A stretch of DNA of 64,000 nt from Coenobita brevimanus (lineage: Eukaryota > Arthropoda > Malacostraca > Decapoda > Coenobitidae): NCBI GenBank assembly GCA_032717465.1, contig CM064670.1, positions 14,104,431-14,168,430 on the forward strand, in the 5' to 3' direction. The notes beneath the pieces were generated by a model. The model was given only the letters and a program-made list of their open reading frames with translations, had not been told where the DNA came from and did not search any database. The position numbers were made by a program, and so were the translations under genes. Below, one piece after another: positions 10,923 through 20,069 of this stretch (position 1 is its first letter; each line of letters opens with the position of its first letter).

Positions 10923-11642
10923 GGTATAGAAAACGTGGCAACACTGTACACAGGTGCGGGCCACGCCACGGCCGCGAGCGTGCGCGAGTCCTACTATAGC
11001 TACTGAGCGGGGTCCTCTTTCCGGACCGGAAGTAATGCACTAACAAAGGAACAGGACATAAAAACTAGGCAGTCCACCTTTAACACATCTATTACCTTAA
11101 TTCTAACACCTTGACAATATTACATAGAATGATATTATGGGCAGAGGATACAGATATACAAAGTTACGTTAGTACAACACGGGATGTTCACACACTCTAT
11201 AATTATACTTTACAATAGGTTAAGAGTCCATAAGTGGATGAGACTAACTTGCATTAAAGTCCAAAAGGTCTTAGTGTGCAGGGGCAATAGAGATGTCTGG
11301 GCTTGATGAGCCGAGGAGGGATTATTACTATAAAATAACAAGGGGAGTAGAGCACTATAATTCACTGTTTGGGCTCGGCGTGGCAACTCTCGCCCGCGCG
11401 TACACTGACAAGGGGGGGACTACTCTAGACTGGACTTGGGGATAGCACTAGTCGTATGAACCCAGAACTTATAGTCTTTTCCAGGGGAAGGTATTTACGG
11501 ACACTTTTTGGTGTAATCCCGCTGGTTCACTCTGTCACTGGATCACTATCTCTGTCTCACTACAGGAAAGGGGAAAGTCACTATTCTTGCCCGAGTTTCT
11601 GGGGCGATAACACTTTGTCACTATAAGGTGTAGGTCCTCACT

Positions 11643-11819
11643 CTGGTCACGGTGCAGGGAGACCCTCTTGCCTAGGGTCTCGACCTGTTGTAGACCCTCC
11701 TCTGGTCACGGTGCAAGGAGACCCTCTTGCCTGGGGTCTCGACCTGTTGTAGGCCCTCCTCTGGTCACGGTGCAGGGAGACCCTCTTGCCTGGGGTCTCG
11801 ACCTGTTGTAGGCCCTCCT
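11643..11819. repeat. 59-bp tandem repeat, three units
   Basis: Units start at 11643, 11702 and 11761 with CTGGTCACGG and are almost identical. A fourth decayed start lies at 11820. The array is inside the family-D LTR, downstream of its ORF in element orientation, and is not present in the B copies. Confidence 0.85.
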
Positions 11820-11855
11820 ATGGTCACTGTGAAGGGAGGCCTGTCTGTGTTGGCC

Positions 11856-12853
11856 CTAGGGACTGGGGCCAAACAGGTGTAGCAGACGGGCCTGACGTCG
11901 TAGGGTCTGCGGCAGGGGGAGGTCGGCGTCGACGGGTTGCTGGGCTCGCCTGGGGGTCCGAGGGCTGCGGAGGTCTGCTGGGGGACGCGCCGTCAGGTGT
12001 GGGCTGCGGCTTCGTCTCCTACTGGTACCTGAGGAAGACAAGAATTTCCCGGGGGTGGGAGGTAGGTCCCGACTGGGACCGGGCCTCTGTTCAGGTGACA
12101 ATTTAGGGGCAACTCTCCCGGGTGGTGTCCAGCTACTCCTGCAGGAGTTAGCTGACTCTAGAGGGCACACACGGAGGCCGTGGTCTCTCTTGCACTTATG
12201 GAGGGTAGCACAGAGGCGACTCTCTCTCTTGTCTTTACAATTGCCGTGGCACCAGGTTGATCGGTCCTGGGACCCACTTGTGGTTGTGTGTGAGGGTCTC
12301 TTACCCTTAGAGTGGCTAGGGGCGTGAGCCCCGTACAATCCACTATTGGGCCTCCTGCCCTATTTGTTATAGAGGGTTCTCCTCCCTCGTCAAAGGACCA
12401 CCTGTCCTGGTTGTGGCAGAGGATAGTACGCCCTCGTGGCTCACGGTGGCAGAGGATACAAGCCCCTCGTGGCTCACCAGGGTTGTTGCGGCAGAGGATG
12501 TTACTTCCCCATGGCTCACGGTGGCAGTAGGTGTAAACACCTTGTGGCTCACCTAGGGACCTCCTGTCCCGTTGGGGTGAAGCTGTGGTCGTCACCACAA
12601 GACTACGAGGGACTGATGTATCAGTCCCACCCCACTGCTGTCGATGGTTAACCCGCCGTGTAACTTGTTGCGGGTCTAGGCTCACCTGGTGTTGAGGTAG
12701 TTGCGGGAAGAAGGGGCACAGGTCAGTGGTGGTTGGATGACCCTCTTGTCCCGGGTCACTAACCTGACCGTTATCTCCTCCTCGGGTGGTGGGGTGGTGG
12801 TGGCCCGGTGGTGGTGTGGGGGGTGGCGGGGCGGACGGTCCAGTCGCGGGCAT
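11856..12853 (-). pseudogene. LTR-encoded ORF, family D
   Basis: The frame starts at the ATG of the LTR edge (12853) with MPATGPSAPPPPTPPPGHHH, resembling the family-B N-terminus, and runs to about 12158. The central repeat type differs from A and B: units built on CHREPRG and ILCH. A frameshift near 12160-12340 moves it to the next frame, which carries the C-terminal basic segment RRQARLLHLFGPSP, equivalent to RQARLLTLFSPS in family B. The place of the Trp-Trp-Arg-Gly motif is recognisable but degraded (LLQE then a stop). Function is unknown. Confidence 0.6.
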
Positions 12854-12857
12854 TTTA

Positions 12858-13818
12858 ATATGTACCGGGGAGGGATCGGCCACTGTACATCCCTCAGCTG
12901 CAGCCACATCTGGAGACCGCCTCGGTGTGCTAGCTATTGAGCACACACCGACAGGCAAAGGCAGGAGGAGTGGAACCGCGATGATGGCCACTGTACGCGT
13001 CAGGGAGGGAACTGCCACTGTACATCCCTCGTCCACCTCCTCCTCCTCCTACGGGAGTAGCCCTGCAGTAACGGCCACTGTACGTACCGGGTTGGGAACA
13101 GCCACTGTACGTCCCTCAGCTACTTCCCATTGGGCAGGCAGACCCGCTGCAACGGCCACTGTACGTGACGGGGAGGGAATGGCCACTGTACGTCCCTCAT
13201 CTGCCTCTTCCTCCTTCGGGAGTAGCGCCACGGTAATGGCCACTGTACATACCGGGGAAGAAACGGCCACTGTACATCCTTCTGCTGCTGCCCTTAGAGA
13301 CTGTGGAACCGCAACAACAGCCACTGTATGTGTTGGGGAAGGGACAGCCACTGTATGCCCTTCGTCTGCAGTCACAAGGGTTCTCCCGGAGGGGAAGGCC
13401 CCTTGCGCAGCTGGCTTATTACCTCTTGGCTGCATGGGACGCCCTTCTCTCTCTCCCTCCAGGTGTGATTCCCCAGACGTGCTGCTGTTCCAGGAGTGGT
13501 GGCGAGGTCCTGTCCCCGAAGGCCGGGTTCCTGACCTATGGCCTGTCCTTGGACAACGCCGGCCCCTGACGGATGCCCCGCAGGAGAGGTGCCGCAGCCA
13601 GCCCCTGACAGGGCCCCACCCTGTAGGCAACCGCAGCACCAGGCCTCCCAGAGCCAGCCTGCGGACCCCAAGGCAGGACCACTCAGGCCCCACTCCCCAT
13701 CGGCCCTCCACCCGGAGTAAGAAGCGGCAGGCCCGACTCCTGACACTGTTCAGCCCCAGCTGCGAGGGCCACTTACCAGGTCGAGGCCCCCAGACAGAAG
13801 GGACTCCCCACGATATAT
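12858..13818 (+). pseudogene. LTR-encoded ORF, family B, second part
   Basis: The frame resumes after the family-D insertion. Residues are dominated by degenerate repeats of TATVR.GEG.ATVRPS separated by Ser-rich linkers. Then come FQEWWRGPV (about 13484-13513), a Pro/Arg-rich stretch and the basic segment KKRQARLLTLFSPS near the end. It terminates at the 32-bp palindrome (13807-13838). A minus-strand B copy at 34453-35607 aligns throughout, so the protein, not only the repeat, is shared. No database family is recognised by me. Confidence 0.65.
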
Positions 13819-13838
13819 AGACGTCTATATATCGTGGG
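13807..13838. repeat. Perfect 32-bp palindrome
   Basis: The sequence is identical to its own reverse complement over 32 bases, centred on GACGTC (13820-13825) with arms CCCACGATATATA. The minus-strand B LTR lacks it at the equivalent place (about 34640), so it is a local gain. It also ends the LTR ORF, which stops inside it. Confidence 0.9.
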
Positions 13839-14254
13839 TCTCCCTGCACCCCAGACCGGACATGCGCCCGGGTGGTGATGGCCCCTAGAGCTGTGCCGTG
13901 CCTCCTACAGGGGAGCTCTCCCAAGGGGCTCCCTCCCACTCCCAGGCACCACCTCTGTTAACCCCAGGCATAAGCAGTCCAGTGAAGTGTCAGAGACTTA
14001 GTGAAAGTGACAGTTGGTGAATGTGAACAGTAAGAAAGAAACAGTACACTAGAGAACAGTGAGACAGAAACTACACACCAGAAGGTAATGGTCAGGGAAT
14101 GTGAACAGTAAGACAAAAGTAATATACAAAGATTCCTACCCTAACTGACCCAAGGTACTGTATCTATACCTAAGCCCTATGGAACCAGGGAAATGTATCA
14201 GTGGCGGCCCGAGGTTAAGAACAGTCCATAGAGACAGAACATGTAAACAGTGTC

Positions 14255-14375
14255 GCCGCGGCTATGGTCCTTCCAATTTATCCAGATCGTATAGGCGTTG
14301 TCCCTCACGGGACTTCCCCTAGGTGCGACGTTGCCACAGTTTCTATTAGAGACAAGGGTTAACCCTCTCTCCCAG

Positions 14376-14407
<32 letters not shown>

Positions 14408-15180
14408 GCATACAAAATCATTTTATGGAGATTTATTTCTATAAAAAGTCTATACGGTTTTATGAATTATTAGAATTTGAGGAAAAGCCTCCTGACTTCG
14501 TCTGTCTGCCTGTCTCTCTCTCTCTCTCTCTCTCTGCATATAAAATCTATAGTTTATGGTGATTTATTTCTATAAAAAGTCTATACGGTTTTATGAATTA
14601 TTATAGTTTGTTCTGGTGACCTTTGTGTGATGCAGGCTTGACTGAAGGAAGAGCAAATTCGTCTGACTGTTACTTCACTCACATTGGTGGCCTTTGCTGT
14701 TGGAGCAACAGCTTTTGAGGGATCAGTTATAGGTCCCCTGTTTGCCTTCTCTTCTAATAAATACTTATTTACGCTGTAAATAAGTTCTTTTTCTTGACTG
14801 TGGAGCAGACGAGGGCGAGTAGTAGGGGTAGGAGCTTATCTTTTAATGGCGGTCAGAAAAAGTGACCTGCGGATTGACACTTGATCTACCCTCACTGACT
14901 CACCTACATGCGCAACAACGTTGGAAAGCAACGTTGCCAAGTGTTGAGGTATTTATAAAAAGTCATTGTTATTATTAAAAACAATAGGCATTTTCTTACA
15001 CTATATATCCATATTAGAGAATTTTATATATAGATACTGTAAATTTCATTTAGAAGTAGTAAATAGCTGACATGAGACCGAAAGGTGTGTTTTGGTACAG
15101 ATTCGGCAGGGGCGCTCGAAGGGGAACTCCCGTGAGGGACAACGCCCAAACGATCTGGATAAATTGGAAGGACCATAAGT
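14255..15180. mobile_element. DNA element with ~58-bp inverted ends in the family-B LTR
   Basis: The left arm from about 14262 (TATGGTCCTTCCAATTTATC...) is the near-exact inverse of the right arm ending about 15176, over some 58 bases. The minus-strand B copy lacks this block: its sequence passes directly from the left to the right flank. The exact borders and target duplication are unclear. The interior has CT arrays and a tandem pair of about 140 bp, with no coding frame. Confidence 0.6.
14375..14612. repeat. Tandem pair of CT-array plus AT-rich unit
   Basis: Two successive units each consist of (CT)n followed by 'gcata.aaaatc' and the shared string 'ctataaaaagtctatacgg'. They lie about 140 bp apart inside the inverted-repeat element. 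Confidence 0.7.
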
Positions 15181-15956
15181 GACATTCCCGCGCGCCGTGA
15201 CTCAGGTACAGACATTGCCTATGTGATATGTATGGTAGTACTGATTAACCTTGCACTTCACTCCATCCATATGTAGCGTACCCTGACGTGTGTATTAAAT
15301 GGCAATTGTGCATTAACTCTAACACATATTGTGCCCTTGTGACCTGTCATATATGTGTGTAATGATGGAAGTTGTATACTGACCCTGACATCAATATGAT
15401 GCTTATGGACACATTATACCAATAGTAGTAACTCTGTCACTTTGCCCCTTCCATATTCAATGTATCTTTGTTTATGTATTGTAAGGAGTTTGGATTAAGA
15501 CAATAGATGTGTTAAGGTATACTGCCGAGTTTTTATGCCCTGTTCCTTTGTGATGGTTCTACTTCTGGTCTAGAAAGAGGACCCTGCTCAGTCGCTGGTG
15601 TCTTTAGGACGAGAGGTCGGACTAAAAACATCCAGCATAACAATTTCACTGGGGGTAATTATTACTTTAGCACTGGGGCCTGCGTATATTTTTAGTGTGG
15701 TGCGGCATTACTATTTGGTAGCGTGTTCACTGTGATAGACTCGTATTTCACTGCCTTGCCGTGTTCACTGTTTCACTGTTACCTTGCTTATTTCACCACT
15801 CTTTTATATTGTCACTGATACTTTTCTCACTGACTTCCTTTATACTGTTAATTCACTGTTCTGCCTTTACTTCGGTATGTCACAGACACTGTGCTTTCAC
15901 TGTCACTCCTTTCAGGTCTGGGCGTCATGGCAGTAAGGTACAAGGACGGTGGAGGT

Positions 15957-17210
15957 GTCTCAGCCTCACTACTGACGGGGCTGGGCTCTGCCGGGGGCCT
16001 CTGTGTTCAGGGGCCACGGGGTCACACGTAGGGGCGTCCTCTCTCGTCCGGGGCTGCTGGTGGTGAAGGATCCCGCACTTTCGAGGCTTTGGGCAGGAGT
16101 CTGGCCCTCAGGGCTGGAGCTGAATAGCTACCTGAACTTCTCGCTCAGGCACATAACGGAGGACAAAAATCTCTGGCGTCTGGGTGTAGGGAGGTCCTGC
16201 CCGGGGGTCCTGGGGGCGGTCTGGAGGTCCCAAGGGCTGCGGTCCCTGGTGTTTGGGGACGCCATCAGGAGGGGGCTGTGGCTTTGGCCTACATCGGGGC
16301 CCATCAGGCGAGTCCTTTCAGGATCCGGCTGCAGAGAGAAGGGCCCGGTGGTAGTCATGAGGCCTCTCCAGTACTTCGTCAGGCTTGGGGCTCCCTCTGG
16401 GTCGTAATTTGGTGGTCAGAAGTCAGGACCTGATGGAGGAGTGGCTACTGGCCGTCTCCTACCATAGGACCCGGGTACTGGCCGTGGCCTTCTGGGGGTG
16501 TGTCTACCAGCCGTCGCTAAGGCCTGGCTACTGGCCGTGGCCTGGGGGAGGGAACGGCTACAGGCAGACTCAGGGGCACCTTCAGAGCGGCTACTGGCCA
16601 TCTCCTGACGAAGGCAGGAGCTTCTACCAGCCATCTCCTGGTTTCCTCCGGAGCAGCCGCAGGCTGTCTCCTGTAGGAGGGTCGAGCGGCTACAGGCAGT
16701 CTCGTTAGGGGCACCTTGAGAGCGGCTTCTGGCCGTCTCCTGATTAAAGCAGGAGCGGCTACAGGGCGTCTCCTATTTGCCTCCAGAGTGGCTGCAGGCC
16801 ATCTCATGTAGGAGGGTCAAGCGGCTACAGGCCACCTCATTAAGGGCACCTTCAGAGTGGCTTCTGGCCGTCTCCTGATGAAGGTAGGAGCAGCTACAGG
16901 CTGTCTCCTGTTTGCCTTCAGAGCGGCTGCAGGCCGTCTCCTGTAGGAGGGTTGAGTGGCTACTGGCTGTCTCAAGGATGCTGACTGGAGCTGGAGTAAC
17001 AGCTCCACCCCATGGTTGTTGGCAGTCGGCTCGCCCGGAAGGTACTCTCATATTCCTGCTATGGTGGTGGCAGGCAAGCTCTGGGTCATAAGGGTGCGCA
17101 GCCCAGGTGGACTCATGTCCTTGTCACCCGGAGTCCAGGCGCACTGTATATGCTCCTCGGTGGGCTCCTTCTGGGGGTGTTGAGTTGCCCTCAGTGACAT
17201 TATACTGCAT
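15957..17210 (-). pseudogene. LTR-encoded ORF, family A, in the minus 3' LTR
   Basis: It starts at the ATG of the LTR edge (CATTTTA ends at 17214) with MQYNVTEGNSTPPEGAH. The same frame, broken only by stops, runs through repeats of ETACSHSEG type, a PGQDLPTPRRQR segment near 16170 and LSEKFR near 16130. Similarity then continues to about 15957. Frame maintenance over 1.2 kb despite several nonsense codons suggests former coding. Confidence 0.6.
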
Positions 17211-17214
17211 TTTA

Positions 17215-20069
17215 CCACCGTCTGCTGGGAAAAAGCCACGTTCCTGTGACTGGAGGTCGTAAACTTTGGTGTCGTAGGTGTGGTAGACTGGCTGTAGGTG
17301 TTGGAGGAGGGCGTGCCAGGCTGTGGTGGCAGGGTTTTTGTCTAGCTGCTCGTCACAGGTGACGAAGAGGGTGGATGGGTCGGTGGAGGAGCAGAGGAGT
17401 CGTACGAGGTGGCAGGGTCCACGGACTATTGTTTTCGTCTGAAGGGCAGCGTTTATACGGCTTGGCGAATCCTCATGGTGGTAGATGTTGTCTTCAGTGC
17501 AGGGCTGTGTTGAATGCTGGAGATGGACAGCCAGTGTGGGGTTTTATGCCAGGGTAATGCAGCGTGGCATCTCTGGGGAGTGTAGGTGTCTGGGATTTGG
17601 GCCTGGTGTAGCATGAATGTGAGATGATTTAGGGGTGTGTTATTTTGCGACGAGGTGGGTGAGGTGGGAGTGGGTGTAATGGGCGGGAGAGGTGGCCGGA
17701 GCATGTGATAGGTGTTTTAAGGGTGGGTGTGGGCGGTGATGTGGGTGTGTGGTGTCGGCGTGTGTGTGAGGTGCACGGGGTGTGCGAGGGCTGCTGTGGG
17801 GTGGTAGGAGTGTGGGCAGCACAGCGCGTGGAGTGGGGTGTAGGCTTAGTGGGTGGTGGTGTAGTGGGGGCGTGGGCAGCACAAGTGGGGTCAGGGATGT
17901 GGGACAGGGTAGGCGGGGTTGAGGGGGCGTGTGCGGGTGGTAGGCAGGGAGATTTGGGGCCAGTGGTGGGCGATGGCTGGGGTGGGGGTGTGGTGGGTTG
18001 AGGGGGCACGGGGCATGCGGTGCTGGGCGTGGGAGACGGGGTGGTGGGTGGTGAGGAGGTGGGGGAGAGGCAAGGAGTTGGTGGCGTTCGTGAGCTGTCA
18101 GGTGAGGTGTGAGGTGGCGTGGCGGGAGGTGAGGTGAAGGCGGTGGGGATGGAAGGTGAGGAAAGGCGGGCATCGGGAAGGTGGCCTGAGATGGCAGGTA
18201 AGGAGGTTGGGGACGGGGTGGTAGGCAGAGGAAGCGGGGAGGGCAGTTGTGAGGGTGTGGATGAGGACTTGGGAGTACGCTGTGTCAGTGGGCCATCAGG
18301 TGAGGTGTGATGCGGTGTGGTGGATGGCGGGGTGGGGGACAATGGCGAGGGGGAGGCAACTAGAGAAAGCAAGAGTGAGATGTAGCCATCATAGGAGTCA
18401 GGGGGAGGGTTGGCGGTGGGGATGGCGGAGTTGGGGTTGGGGAAGTGGTGGTGTATCTTGCGGGTGGGGCTGGCCAGAGTGGGTGATGGCAGGTTTTAGG
18501 GTGGGAGTGAGTGGTGGGGTGAGTGCACAGCCCTTTGGTGCTGTGGCTGTGTATTGCGTGGCGATGGAGGTGGTGCGCCAGGGTGGGGTAGTTTCAGGCG
18601 GCTCTCCGATGGTGGGCATGGGCGAGGTGATGGGGCTTGAGGTGGGTGGTGTGTGGGGGTGTGAGGATGTTCTGGCACTGGAGATCGGTAGCGGTGGTGA
18701 AGTGGCAGGTGAGGTGACTTGAGGTGTGGGTGGTGAGGAGGGAGTCCAGTCTTGTGGCGCCATCCCGGTGTTTGGTGGTGGGGTGACTTAGGCGGTGGCA
18801 GGATTCTGTGCTTGCGGTGTGGGGTGGGCGGTGGGTGTGAAGCCAGGGGATGGTGCAGGTGTGGGGGTGGTGGCGGGCGGTGTGCAATGCTGGAACCGTG
18901 GTGGCTTGGTTGGAGGTGGTTGTATTGACGGCGGCAGTGGGGTGGCTGGAGCTGAGGAGTGGGGTGTGGCATGTGGTGTGTGTTGTTGGAGGCAAGGTAA
19001 GGCGGCGTGAAGTGTGGGCGGTGAAGGAGCCGGTGGTGGGGAGGAGGTGCGGCCTCATGGTGTTGTCTGGATGTTTGGTGAAGGGGCAATGTAGGTGGTG
19101 GCAGGGGGCTGAGCTCGTGGGGGAGTGGTGGGTGATGAGGTGCGGGGTTTGACGGGCAGCGAGGCATCTGGTGAGGTTATTGGGGATGAGCTGGGGGTCC
19201 GTGGGGATGGTGAGGTTGAGAAAGGGGTAGGGGAGGTGAACGAGAAAGAGGAGGTGGGTGGGGGTGGGTCAAAGAAAGAGGAGGGTAAAAGAGAAGAAAT
19301 AGAGGGAGAAGAGTGAAAGGAAACGTGTGGTTTCCCCTTGTCGTAGACTGGGGGGGGGGGGAGTGTGAGGTGGCCCCTGCTAGGATAGGGGGGTGCAGGA
19401 GCGGTGATGGGCGCCTTCTGTGCTTTTTCTTTTGGTTTTTGTTTCCCCTAAGCTCGGGGCAATTGGCATATGGTGGGGCAGCTTGTAGGCGTCCTCGGGT
19501 CGTTCTGCTGTGCCAGGCAGCTTTTAGCTGCTTGCGGATGTTGTGAATGGGGCATTCGTGGCTGCAAGCAGAAAATTCCCACAGGTCAATCGCGATGATG
19601 TCCGTGGGACACTGATCGATTGCGCCGATGTGTTGAGGGGTGGAGTGGCTGGCTAGAAGGCGCCTCGTTACTTAGATATCTTTATCCAGGTCTCCCGTAG
19701 GGTCATGTATGATAAAATGTTTTTTGATGAAACTGGGGAGGATCCTGATAAGTGAGTGAAACATGAGTTGTTCCCGGATTTCATCATCTGCATCCGGGTA
19801 GGCAGCTGTGACCAGGCGGATTAGAGTATCATCTAAATTGCCATCAAAGGTTAGAGCGCCACCACTTTACCTAGTGATGGAATGATGGCATGAATCACGA
19901 GTTTCGTGAAATTCTGCCAGGTGAGCCCCGGATCGATCTTAGTTGCTATAGCCTATTCGCTGCCACATTGCCCAGTAGCGGGAGTGTGACTGCAATTAGG
20001 TTGCCATTTTTCCGGTATTTCCCGATTACCTCTCGTATAACTGGGTCAAGAACCACCACTGTCCACCAG
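17215..20069 (-). pseudogene. Family-A interior with most of pol deleted
   Basis: In element orientation (right to left) this begins next to the 5' LTR with the leader, then gag (about 20050-19450), then directly the proline-rich tail (about 19300-17300) that follows integrase in the plus copy. Protease, RT, RNase H and most integrase are missing. The gag C-terminus keeps WEFSACSHECPIHNIRKQ, matching WEFSAC..CP.H.IR.QLKAA of the plus copy. The Pro/Thr/His-rich frames at 17629-18372 and 18496-19167 are the tail, not independent genes. Confidence 0.7.

Larger units (their letters stand above)
9921..10991. mobile_element. DNA element with ~70-bp inverted ends in the family-D LTR
   Basis: Left end (9921 on) and right end (up to 10991) are inverted copies over about 70 bases, sharing CCCGCACCTGTG, ACAGTG and TGCCACGTTT blocks. 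The flanks CACTATAG (9913-9920) and TACTATAG (10992-10999) form an 8-bp target duplication with one change. The interior holds GA arrays, a Pro/CACC-rich patch and a 95-bp direct repeat, but no transposase. The 8-bp duplication suits hAT- or P-like elements; the long ends leave other superfamilies possible. Confidence 0.65.
9871..12857 (-). mobile_element. Family-D solo LTR, nested in family B
   Basis: It is bounded by TGTTATG (9871) and CATTTTA (ending 12857), reading minus as TAAAATG...CATAACA. The flanking 5-mers ATACG (9866-9870) and ATATG (12858-12862) differ at one position, a credible Gypsy-type 5-bp duplication. The family-B tandem repeats continue on both sides in frame. A 1.07-kb inverted-repeat element lies inside; without it the LTR is about 1.9 kb. 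Its LTR frame has its own type of central repeat. Confidence 0.75.
9511..15642 (+). mobile_element. Family-B solo LTR, nested in the family-A LTR
   Basis: It starts TAAAATA (9511) and ends CATAACA (15642). The flanking 5-mers are GTTTC (9506-9510) and ATTTC (15643-15647), a 5-bp target duplication with one change. Across the insertion the family-A LTR is continuous with the copy near 20400. The LTR itself is split by the family-D LTR (9871-12857) and carries an inverted-repeat element (about 14255-15180). Without these its length approximates 2.2 kb. Confidence 0.75.

Noticed and set aside
17705..18310. Plus-strand Gly/Val-rich ORFs
   Set aside because: Antisense of the proline-rich tail of the deleted Gypsy interior.
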